From Bacteroides sp. (lineage in GTDB: Bacteria; Bacteroidota; Bacteroidia; Bacteroidales; Bacteroidaceae): a stretch of 5,089 bases of DNA. The stretch is from the NCBI GenBank assembly GCA_021204375.1, contig JAJPZL010000295.1, positions 1 to 5,089 of the forward strand, read 5' to 3'. Position 1 is the first letter of the stretch; every line of letters begins with the position of its first letter. Shown one piece after another: positions 1 to 5,089 of the stretch. A program made the translations under genes and the position numbers. Below the pieces are notes generated by a model. It saw nothing but the letters and a program-made list of their open reading frames with translations. It did no database searches and was not told the DNA's origin.

Positions 1-28
1 CGACCGGGAGTAGCAAGTATATCTTCAT
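1..28 (-). CDS. Possible 5' end of an exported protein (partial)
   Basis: On the minus strand an ATG at 28-26 is followed by nine codons reading MKIYLLLPV before the window ends. A Lys followed by a Leu-rich run is how Bacteroidales signal peptides and lipoprotein leaders commonly begin. The ATG is preceded by TTAAGG, and a -7-like box lies about 50 bases further upstream at 84-77. It would be transcribed in the same direction as the HTCS gene that ends at 554, but 525 bases separate them, so it would need its own promoter. Nine residues cannot identify a family. The competing reading is a plus-strand gene ending at 48-50 (last residues KYIFILNPEAG), which uses the same bases. I favour the minus-strand start, weakly. 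Confidence 0.35.
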
Positions 29-76
29 CCTTAATCCCGAAGCGGGTTGAATTATTTATCGGGCATAAAAACAGGG

Positions 77-84
77 TAAATGTA
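77..84 (-). promoter_or_regulatory. Candidate Bacteroidetes -7 promoter box for the left-edge gene
   Basis: Read on the minus strand, 84-77 is TACATTTA, one base away from the Bacteroidetes sigma-ABfr -7 consensus TAnnTTTG. A TTTA lies about 17 bases further upstream as a possible weak -33 element. The box sits roughly 50 bases before the candidate ATG at 28, a usual leader length. In AT-rich DNA such matches also arise by chance. Confidence 0.3.
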
Positions 85-118
85 GGCCCTATTACATATA
101 ATAAAGCATGTGTGCATT

Positions 119-204
119 CAACCCCTCTGGGGTTGGGTCAGAGAAAAAGCCTTCCACCCCCGTTCGCTTCACCTGGGGTTATTCATATTAAACCCTATGG
201 GTTT
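119..204. repeat. Cluster of three hairpins sharing an ACCC/GGGT stem core
   Basis: Three inverted repeats follow each other within 86 bases. The first is CAACCCC (119-125), loop TCT, GGGGTTG (129-135), a perfect 7-bp stem. The second is ACCCC (156-160) with GGGGT (175-179) around a 14-base loop. The third is AAACCC (190-195), loop TAT, GGGTTT (199-204), a perfect 6-bp stem. All share the core ACCC/GGGT, so alternative pairings between arms are possible. No T-run follows any of them on either strand, so simple intrinsic terminators are a poor fit. They could be an intergenic palindromic (REP-like) element or a structured RNA or leader segment. The inverted repeats are visible; the function is unknown. 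Confidence 0.5.
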
Positions 205-350
205 GTACAAGGAATAATGTCATTTTGATAGTTCCAAAAATCTTAATTGAGTTAACCGGACACCAGTACATATTTGCGTCTATACATTGCAAAAAAAACA
301 GACATAAAAAGAATAAAAGAGAAATTAGGGACTTACCGTTCCGGATAGTT

Positions 351-372
351 AAAAAAACCAACATGTTGTTTT
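351..372 (-). terminator. Weak terminator-like palindrome downstream of the HTCS gene
   Basis: A 10-base palindrome, CAACATGTTG (359-368), is flanked by A7 on its left and TTTT on its right. Read on the minus strand it would form an AT-rich hairpin followed by a G and seven Ts, the layout of an intrinsic terminator. The stem has little GC, the loop would be only CATG, and it lies about 180 bases past the HTCS stop, so this is a tentative call. The arrangement is nearly symmetrical and could act on either strand. Confidence 0.2.
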
Positions 373-553
373 AGCGTTTTTTGCTGGAAACCCGACAAAC
401 CCTTTCCGTAGCTCTTCTGAATCGGGTATGGCTCCTTTAAAAGTCTTTTGCAGCAAAACAAAATTGAATTCTGCATCGATTATTTATTATTACAAAAGTA
501 TATCATTTTTCAGGGTTATATTTCTCGTAACAGTGCCTTCAATCTTCCCGATC

Positions 554-2263
554 CTACTTCTTCTTTTCTTTCCGATACTGCAATGGTGTCTGTCCATAGG
601 TGCTCCTGAAACACTTTACAAAATAAGCAGTATCGTTGAATCCGATCCGGAAAGCGATATCGGTCACGTTCAGTTCGGGATGATTGCGAAACAGATGGAT
701 TCCCTTTTTGAGTCGGATACTCATGATAAATTCGTTGGGAGTCTGTCCTGCTATCCCTTTTAATTTGGCAAAAAGAGTGGTGCGCCCCATATTCATCAGC
801 TCTGCGAAACGCACCATATCGAACTGTGGGTTAGTAAGATTTTCTTCCACGAGCCGGACAGCCCGGTCCAGCAATTCCTGATCCAATACATTCACTGCCA
901 GCATATCCGTCTTCATATCCGTGTTGCGACTGAACATGGCCTGTAAAGCCCTCCGGTTATTGACTAGATTGTTGTACCGGGCCATCAGCAACTTGTTATG
1001 AAAGGGTTTGATAATATAGTCGTCTGCCCCCGTCTTAAAACCTTCGAGTGTATGTTCGATGGCTGCCCGTGCCGTAAGCAGAACCACAGGGATATGGGCA
1101 GTGCTCAGGTTGTTCTTGATCCGGCGGCAAAGCTCTACACCGGATATACCTGGCATCATCACATCACTCAATATAATATCCGGCTGTTCCTTCTCTGCCA
1201 GGATAATCTCCTCTTCACCCGTGGACGCCAGAGATACCTTATAGATCGGCCTGAAAAGAGCCTCCAGTGTCTGAAGCAACTCTGCATTATCCTCTACGAT
1301 CAGGATGCCGGGACGCTCTCCGGAAAGGCTACCGGTAATTGCCGGAATAGCTTCTTTAAGAAATTCTTCTTCTCCAACCGGCTCCTGTTCCTCTTCATAA
1401 GAGAGCTGATAACTATCCGTACCGGTCGTATAACTTACCGTATCGAAATGGGCCGCTCCCTGTAGCAGGGAAACCCGGAATTCACTTCCCTCACCCTCCC
1501 GGCTACAGAGACTGATCGCTCCGCAATGTGCCTCTACAATCCCTTTAGCCAGGGAGAGCCCGATACCGGTACCCCGGTGGTGCCGGTTGTGATCTACCTG
1601 ATAAAACCTCTCAAAGATGTAGGGTTGCTTGTCTGCCGGGATACCGATCTCCGTATCGGTTACTATGAGTTCTACGGTAGTAGCCCGTTTGTGCAGGGCT
1701 ACTGTTACCCGTCCACCCTCCGGCGTGAATTTAAATGCATTGGAGAGCAGATTGTAAACCACCTTCTCCATCAGCGCAGGATCAAACCATAGTTCTATAG
1801 GCTTTTCTCCCAGTTCAAGGCGGAGTTCAGTATACCGGGCCTCAGCATACTCACTGAACGACCGGCAGATCTCCAGCAGGAAAACAGTGGGATCCAGGTG
1901 TTGTACCTTAGGTATGAGAAATCCCTGTTCCTGCTTGCGGAAATCCAGGATCTCATTGAGAAGCTGCTGCATCTTGCGCACATTCCGGATCACTACCGTA
2001 AGCCGGTTGCGCATGGTACGCGGTAACTCCTTACTATCGTTCATCAACTCTACCTGACTCAGGATAAGTGTGACCGGTGTCCGCAACTCATGGGATACAT
2101 TGGTGAAAAAACGTAGTTTATTCTGGTTCAGCTCTTCAATACGCTCTTTCTCTTTATGGGCATATTGCAGAGAGGTTTTCAGTTTTACCTTCAGGATGTA
2201 GTTGCGTGCCACATAGATACTCAGTGAGAAAATAATATCATATAGCATACCCATGCCACCCAT
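554..2263 (-). CDS. HTCS fragment 4: histidine kinase, receiver and AraC-type DNA-binding domains
   Basis: This is the cytoplasmic, signal-transducing part. HisKA carries FFTNVSHELRTP with the phospho-acceptor His58. HATPase_c spans about 155-268, with N-box EKVVYNLLSNAFKF (166-179), F-box FERFYQ and G2 box GTGIGLSLAKGIVEAH. The receiver spans about 318-432, with acidic ED (324-325), phospho-acceptor Asp367 (ILSDVMMPG), Thr397 and Lys419. An AraC-type HTH fills about 465-566 and contains the signature IAFRIGFNDTAYFVKCFR. The G1 box reads DTEIGIP, where the family has DTGIGIP; Glu205 replaces a glycine that contacts ATP, which should impair the kinase. The first residues overlap the membrane helix in the wrong frame, so the ATG at 2263 is likely incidental. 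If translated alone, the piece could be a receiver-HTH protein without a working sensor. Confidence 0.85.
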   Translation of the reverse strand: MGGMGMLYDIIFSLSIYVARNYILKVKLKTSLQYAHKEKERIEELNQNKLRFFTNVSHELRTPVTLILSQVELMNDSKELPRTMRNRLTVVIRNVRKMQQLLNEILDFRKQEQGFLIPKVQHLDPTVFLLEICRSFSEYAEARYTELRLELGEKPIELWFDPALMEKVVYNLLSNAFKFTPEGGRVTVALHKRATTVELIVTDTEIGIPADKQPYIFERFYQVDHNRHHRGTGIGLSLAKGIVEAHCGAISLCSREGEGSEFRVSLLQGAAHFDTVSYTTGTDSYQLSYEEEQEPVGEEEFLKEAIPAITGSLSGERPGILIVEDNAELLQTLEALFRPIYKVSLASTGEEEIILAEKEQPDIILSDVMMPGISGVELCRRIKNNLSTAHIPVVLLTARAAIEHTLEGFKTGADDYIIKPFHNKLLMARYNNLVNNRRALQAMFSRNTDMKTDMLAVNVLDQELLDRAVRLVEENLTNPQFDMVRFAELMNMGRTTLFAKLKGIAGQTPNEFIMSIRLKKGIHLFRNHPELNVTDIAFRIGFNDTAYFVKCFRSTYGQTPLQYRKEKKK

Positions 2264-3114
2264 GTGGCATAGAACGGTGAACGAACCACTATACGCAACG
2301 ACTTCCCGACCTGTTCGTCAGGACTACGGAGATGAATGATATAACTACCCGGACGCAGATTGGTATAGGTGATACGGTTCCCTTCCGAAGCAGCGATCCA
2401 GTCCGAATCGAATCCTTCTAGCCGGTACTCTACCGGTTCACGCAGCAGGCGCACATAATTGCTTACTGAATACTCTACGGACACGGTCGTATGGCGGTGC
2501 CCGAGCCGGATCTCCGGAGTATAAAGCAGGGATTCACGGAGAATACCTGTCTCGTCATCCTGGTACACAGGGTGGTTATTGACCCATAGTCCGGTAAAGT
2601 GGATACGAAAATCGGGACGAACAAATTCCAGTTCTTTCTCCCGGAGAATGGCCATACCATTGAACCCACCCATTACAATCTCTCCGTGGGAGGTGGTACT
2701 TAACCCGCGCTCATTGATCGCCGACAGGGGTGATATATCCTGCACCGGATAGTTGCGAAAGACTCTTTCCTGCGTGTCAAATCGTGAAAACCCACGGTTG
2801 GTAGCTACCAGCAAGTAACCCTCCGGCGACTCTGCCAGGTCTACGATATAGTCACCTATAATACCACTGTTCCGTGTATGTATCACTTCGAAGGAGTCCT
2901 GCTCAGGCAGGTAACGGAACAGTCTGCTCCCTGCCGACCCCAACCAGATCTCTCCCCGGCTATCTTCCAGGAAACAGTTCTGATAGTTATCCCCGATCTC
3001 TCCCCAGAATGCCCGGTCGTAGTTATACCGGCGCAGTTCGTCCCTCTGCAAGTCATACCGGAAGACAGCAAAAGAGGTAGAGAACCAGAGGCGCTGGTGA
3101 GAATCAATCAACAT
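2221..3114 (-). CDS. HTCS fragment 3: last propeller blades, Y_Y_Y domain and membrane helix
   Basis: This 297-residue frame continues the HTCS protein after two frameshifts. The in-frame HTCS sequence extends upstream of the ATG at 3114 to about 3156 (LIDGFLSESKQIWN), so that ATG is internal. It contains blade motifs QRLWFSTSFAVFRYD (7-21), GEIWLGSAGSRLFRY (54-68), GYLLVATNRGFSRFD (99-113) and GEIVMGGFNGMAIL (144-157). A Y_Y_Y domain follows at about 207-278 (HTTVSVEYSVSNY, VEYRLEGFDSDW, ITYTNLRPGSYIIHLRS), the usual linker between the propellers and the membrane. Residues 281-295 (FYATWVAWVCYMILF) start the single membrane helix. The frame then breaks, most simply at T4 (2229-2232), and stops within a few codons. 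It overlaps the next fragment by 43 bases. There is no signal peptide, so this piece would not be exported by itself. Confidence 0.75.
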   Translation of the reverse strand: MLIDSHQRLWFSTSFAVFRYDLQRDELRRYNYDRAFWGEIGDNYQNCFLEDSRGEIWLGSAGSRLFRYLPEQDSFEVIHTRNSGIIGDYIVDLAESPEGYLLVATNRGFSRFDTQERVFRNYPVQDISPLSAINERGLSTTSHGEIVMGGFNGMAILREKELEFVRPDFRIHFTGLWVNNHPVYQDDETGILRESLLYTPEIRLGHRHTTVSVEYSVSNYVRLLREPVEYRLEGFDSDWIAASEGNRITYTNLRPGSYIIHLRSPDEQVGKSLRIVVRSPFYATWVAWVCYMILFSH

Positions 3115-4297
3115 ATTCCAGATCTGCTTGCTCTCCGAAAGGAATCCGTCGATCAGGGGGTCGCCTCTCCGGTATCGGGATTAAAGACCAGAACGGAATT
3201 TTTAGTACCCAGATAGAATATACCATTATGATATTCCACACTTCGGATGTCGTTACTTCCCGGTCCCAGCTCTTCCGGAAACATATAGCGTTGTACCCGA
3301 CCGGTAGCAATCTCCAACCGGCAGAGCCCCCCAGATGAGTCCCCAGCCAGAGATAACGACCTGTCTCGTCAAGCCACATCGCCTTGATAATATCCGACGA
3401 AAGGGTATGACGAGCACTTCCCTTCCGGTAACAGGTGAATGTTTGTGTATTCCGATCGAGGCAATTGAGCCCTCCGCCGTCCGTAGCGATCCAGAGACGC
3501 TCTCCCTGTTCAATCACCCGACTCACTACCGGAAAACTTAACTTTCCCTCTGCTACCCGGTAGTAGGAAGCAAATGCATATCCGGGATTAAACCGGTCGA
3601 TGCCTCCATAAAAGGTACCGATCCAGAGGGCCCCCTGCCGGTCTTTCATCAGACTCCAGACCGATGAGTCACCCAGGCTGTTGGGATCTGTTTCGGAATG
3701 GGTATACCGGGAAAATTTCCCTGTAGCGAGATCAAGCCGGTTAAGCCCTTCAGCCGTACCAATCCAGAAATCCCCCTGGTTGTCTTCGCAGATGGCCCGG
3801 ATATAGTTGTTGCCTAAAGAAGCCGGATCATCAGGATCCTGTTCATAGTGGATGATCCGTTCCGAACTTTCGATCCGGTACAGACCATGCGCTACTGTTC
3901 CTACCCAGACATCCCCGCGGGAATCTGCATATAGGCAAATGACCTCCATACCAGCCAGGATACGATCTTTTACCTGCCGCCCCGACATACGGAAAAGTCC
4001 ATCACGTGTGCTTATATAGAGCCTCTCTGCTGACTCTTGTATACACGTTAGTCTCTCCCCCAGGCCGAATTCATGATACTTATCCAATCTTTTCTGCTCC
4101 GGATCGTAGGTATAGAGAGTATGTGCTGAGCACACCCACAGACGATCCGTACCGTAGGAGACAGATACAATATCCTGTGTCGCAATACGCCGGAAACGTT
4201 GGGTGCGTTGATCATATTCCACTAACCCCCAGAGGCATTGCAGATAGAGTTTACCCTGTCCGTCGCCACAAACTGACTGGATATGATTCCCGAACAA
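3104..4297 (-). CDS. HTCS fragment 2: periplasmic Reg_prop beta-propeller region
   Basis: The frame is open from just after the amber codon (4378). The start used here is TTG at 4297, and no strong start is visible, so this is probably not a separate gene. About seven propeller blades can be read: GKLYLQCLWGLVEYD (16-29), DRLWVCSAHTLYTYD (51-65), ERLYISTRDGLFRM (91-104), GDVWVGTVAHGLYRI (128-142), GDFWIGTAEGLNRLD (175-189), GALWIGTFYGGIDRF (222-236) and ERLWIATDGGGLNCLD (266-281), with an eighth, RYLWLGTHLGG (314-324), cut short. The frame is lost at codon 324 in a run of six Gs. The last 73 residues, to the stop at 3104-3106, are out of frame and match no propeller motif. The correct frame resumes as LCRLEIATGRVQRYMF and then shifts again at 3156-3160. 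This part would form the ligand-sensing surface in the periplasm. Confidence 0.7.
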   Translation of the reverse strand: MFGNHIQSVCGDGQGKLYLQCLWGLVEYDQRTQRFRRIATQDIVSVSYGTDRLWVCSAHTLYTYDPEQKRLDKYHEFGLGERLTCIQESAERLYISTRDGLFRMSGRQVKDRILAGMEVICLYADSRGDVWVGTVAHGLYRIESSERIIHYEQDPDDPASLGNNYIRAICEDNQGDFWIGTAEGLNRLDLATGKFSRYTHSETDPNSLGDSSVWSLMKDRQGALWIGTFYGGIDRFNPGYAFASYYRVAEGKLSFPVVSRVIEQGERLWIATDGGGLNCLDRNTQTFTCYRKGSARHTLSSDIIKAMWLDETGRYLWLGTHLGGSAGWRLLPVGYNAICFRKSWDREVTTSEVWNIIMVYSIWVLKIPFWSLIPIPERRPPDRRIPFGEQADLEYVD

Positions 4298-4378
4298 ACC
4301 CTCCGGATCGGTAAATTCAGGACGGAAGACTTCGATACGACCATGTGTATAGCGGTTGAGTCCGTCCCGTATACCGAT

Positions 4379-4591
4379 CTATACCACATCATTCTCATCC
4401 TGATAGATAGCGTTGACAGTAGGGTTCGAAAGTCCGGAACGCATGTCAATATGGTCAAAGAGAATATTACCGGCCTGAAGCGGAAGAACAAATAGAAAAA
4501 ATAAACAGGCAGCAACACGAAAAAGATCGCTGACAATAACAGCTTTCCCGGTGCTGTAGAGAGGTGAGGTTTTCATAAGGCTACCATTCAT
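4379..4591 (-). CDS. HTCS fragment 1: signal peptide and start of the first propeller blade
   Basis: These 70 residues are the N terminus of the interrupted HTCS gene. The hydrophobic core is at about residues 27-38 (AACLFFLFVLPL), with a likely signal-peptidase site after LQA at residue 40, so the mature protein would start at GNILFDHID. The motif RSGLSNPTVNAIYQDENDVV is the usual opening of an HTCS propeller. The next codon should be Trp (VWIGT) but is TAG, and the same frame continues after it as IGIRDGLNRY, so the protein is truncated by a point change rather than ending naturally. Two starts are possible: ATG at 4591, preceded by AT-rich TTTAA, or ATG at 4576, which gives MKTSPLYS and a shorter leader. 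The AT-rich upstream context mildly favours 4591. Alone, this piece would be a short exported peptide without function. Confidence 0.7.
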   Translation of the reverse strand: MNGSLMKTSPLYSTGKAVIVSDLFRVAACLFFLFVLPLQAGNILFDHIDMRSGLSNPTVNAIYQDENDVV

Positions 4592-4614
4592 TTAAATTCG
4601 CAGGCATACCATAC

Positions 4615-4637
4615 GCTATATATAGTTACAATATAGC
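4615..4637. repeat. Inverted repeat upstream of the HTCS start
   Basis: GCTATAT (4615-4621) and ATATAGC (4631-4637) form a perfect 7-bp inverted repeat around a 9-base spacer, 24 to 46 bases before the HTCS ATG at 4591. It could be a regulator-binding dyad or a leader hairpin. The arms are AT-rich, so chance is a real possibility. Confidence 0.3.
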
Positions 4638-4869
4638 TTTTACGGCTTGCTTTAACATAGGTCAAAAACACTAAAGAATGTTAGGGGATAACTTCTATAT
4701 ACAAATTTTATTCTATCTTATATCCGCACAAATGTTTATAACAGGCTTCTATACGATCTTTCACTTCATTCGGTTATCTATCTCCGGAAAACCAGGGAAT
4801 AGTTATTATAAGGTATAAATCTGTAGAATATCTCTCGTTTCCTGCTCTCTAAATTAATCAATCTGTTCC

Positions 4870-4901
4870 TAACTTCCACTACCTTTCAGTAACTTTAACA
4901 A
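4870..4901 (+). promoter_or_regulatory. Candidate regulator site: TAACTT direct repeat at 20-base spacing
   Basis: TAACTTCCACTA (4870-4881) and TAACTTTAACAA (4890-4901) match at 9 of 12 positions and start 20 bases apart, close to two helical turns. AraC-family proteins, including the HTH of HTCS regulators, typically bind direct repeats at about this spacing on one face of the DNA. It lies roughly 85-115 bases upstream of the rightward -7 box. A third partial copy (AACTTCCAC) occurs at 5065-5073. The repeats are short and AT-rich, so this is only a candidate. Confidence 0.25.
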
Positions 4902-4984
4902 GATGAGGTATTTCAGGCCGGATATACTGTACGAATTCCCTATTTTATCGTACCATTTTCATAAAACAGGAAGGCCTTTCCCCC

Positions 4985-4992
4985 TACATTTG
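4985..4992 (+). promoter_or_regulatory. Bacteroidetes -7 promoter box, rightward
   Basis: TACATTTG is an exact match to the Bacteroidetes -7 consensus TAnnTTTG. No clean TTTG -33 element is present at the normal distance; the nearest is TTTTC at 4956-4960, about 24 bases upstream, slightly too far. The 8-base palindrome AAGGCCTT (4971-4978) sits just upstream of the box, where a bound regulator could affect polymerase. Transcription would begin around 5000 and run out of the window, leaving a leader of at least 90 bases, as is common before glycan-utilisation operons. Confidence 0.45.
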
Positions 4993-5089
4993 TATAACAA
5001 CCAGGAAGCAGACAGGGCCTGACAGGAAAAAGAACTCCCTTTATTTTCCCCACTATTACCCGGCAACTTCCACATTATAACTATAATAT

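Larger units (their letters stand above)
29..553. other. Intergenic region with no convincing gene
   Basis: This AT-rich stretch lies 3' of the HTCS gene. No reading frame in it shows a recognisable protein. The plus-strand frame starting at 428 is mostly antisense to the HTCS HTH domain, and its upstream part is a low-complexity Tyr/Ile/Phe run. What it does hold is a -7-like box (77-84), three hairpins with a common stem core (119-204), poly-A stretches around 290-325 and a palindrome next to a homopolymer run (351-372). No tRNA, rRNA or insertion-sequence end was seen. Confidence 0.6.
554..4591 (-). pseudogene. Hybrid two-component system (HTCS) sensor-regulator, interrupted by one nonsense and three frameshifts
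   Basis: This is one gene seen in four pieces. In order it encodes a signal peptide, about 13 recognisable Reg_prop propeller blades (WIGT.DGLNR-type motifs, enough for roughly two seven-bladed propellers), a Y_Y_Y domain, one membrane helix, HisKA, HATPase_c, receiver and AraC-type HTH. In this family the periplasmic propellers bind an oligosaccharide and the cytoplasmic part phosphorylates itself and activates a polysaccharide-utilisation locus. The lesions are an amber at 4379-4381 where the family has Trp (VV*IGIRDGLNRY), a missing base in G6 (minus strand; 3327-3332), a missing base in C5 (minus strand; 3156-3160), and a missing base in or near T4 (minus strand; 2229-2232). Adding the three bases and the Trp gives 1346 residues, normal for an HTCS. 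A Gly-to-Glu change in the G1 box is a further defect. No domain is lost, so decay is recent or the sequence has errors. The glycan specificity cannot be told. Confidence 0.9.
4592..5089. other. Non-coding divergent regulatory region upstream of the HTCS gene
   Basis: This AT-rich stretch of 498 bases has no supported gene on either strand. The longest start-to-stop frame noticed (4732-4818, plus strand) is 28 codons with no family resemblance. It contains an inverted repeat near the HTCS start (4615-4637), a direct repeat (4870-4901) and a rightward -7 box (4985-4992). No exact minus-strand TAnnTTTG was found for the HTCS gene; the nearest is a poor TATATTG at about 4636-4630. The rightward promoter and the lack of any ATG in the last 90 plus-strand bases suggest a divergent gene starting beyond the right edge. 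In this genomic context that is often a susC-type transporter gene, but this is inference. Confidence 0.6.

Noticed and set aside
1..222. Plus-strand frame open from the left edge to a TGA at about 220
   Set aside because: It runs through the hairpin cluster and its translation looks like non-coding DNA, with no family signature.
428..763. Plus-strand frame of 111 codons with a hydrophobic stretch, like a small membrane protein
   Set aside because: Its second half is antisense to the HTCS HTH domain, and the hydrophobic run is the reverse reading of AT-rich DNA and Lys codons at the HTCS C terminus. No promoter or family resemblance was seen.
998..1465. Plus-strand frame of 155 codons
   Set aside because: It is wholly antisense to the receiver domain and kinase-receiver linker, whose motifs are unmistakable on the minus strand.
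2878..3216. Plus-strand frame of 112 codons, Pro/Arg-rich
   Set aside because: It is antisense to propeller codons and has no domain. The composition is that of a shadow frame.
2229..3332. Programmed frameshifting as an explanation for the three shifts
   Set aside because: No slippery heptamer with downstream structure is evident, three events would be needed in one gene, and an in-frame amber lies upstream. HTCS genes are not known to use frameshifting.
3253..3513. Minus-strand frame of 86 codons near the first frameshift, considered as the bridge between fragments
   Set aside because: It is in the wrong frame. The true bridging segment (3326 to about 3161) reads LCRLEIATGRVQRYMF and has no start of its own.
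4629..4636. TATATTGT on the minus strand as the HTCS promoter -7 box
   Set aside because: It matches TAnnTTTG at only four of six fixed positions, and the nearest TTTG is about 27 bases away, outside the usual spacing.
4732..4818. Small plus-strand frame of 28 codons in the divergent region
   Set aside because: It has no recognisable motif, ribosome-binding context or close promoter, and such short frames are expected by chance in 500 bases.

Overview
The window looks like a polysaccharide-utilisation neighbourhood from a gut-type Bacteroidales bacterium (Bacteroides or Parabacteroides-like). The evidence is a hybrid two-component system (HTCS) regulator, a fusion typical of that order, together with AT-rich intergenic DNA carrying Bacteroidetes-style -7 boxes (TAnnTTTG). 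No species can be named from sequence alone.

Layout. Positions 1-28 (minus strand) may be the first codons of an exported protein running out of the left edge, with a -7-like box behind them. Positions 29-553 contain no convincing gene. They hold three closely spaced hairpins with a shared ACCC/GGGT stem core (119-204) and a weak terminator-like element. Positions 554-4591 (minus strand) hold one HTCS gene. Positions 4592-5089 are non-coding, with a good -7 box at 4985-4992 pointing right, an inverted repeat just upstream of the HTCS start, and a direct repeat that could be a regulator site.

The HTCS gene covers the whole expected architecture: signal peptide, about 13 recognisable two-component propeller blades, Y_Y_Y domain, membrane helix, HisKA, HATPase_c, receiver and AraC-type HTH. 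It does not read through. One amber codon (4379-4381) replaces a conserved Trp, and three apparent single-base losses (3327-3332, 3156-3160, about 2229-2232) break it into pieces. Restoring the three bases and the Trp gives 1346 residues, a normal HTCS length. A fifth anomaly is a Gly-to-Glu change in the ATP-binding G1 box (DTEIGIP). Either the gene is a recent pseudogene, or the assembly carries uncorrected errors: three lesions are in short homopolymers and both G-to-A changes lie directly 5' of a GATC.

How the parts would work together. In a working copy the periplasmic propellers would sense an oligosaccharide, the cytoplasmic kinase and receiver would relay phosphate, and the HTH would activate an adjacent glycan operon. 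The rightward promoter at 4985 and the empty 498-base divergent region suggest such an operon begins just beyond the right edge. I did not find a clearly new system. The most notable points are the lesion pattern in the regulator and the hairpin cluster at 119-204.
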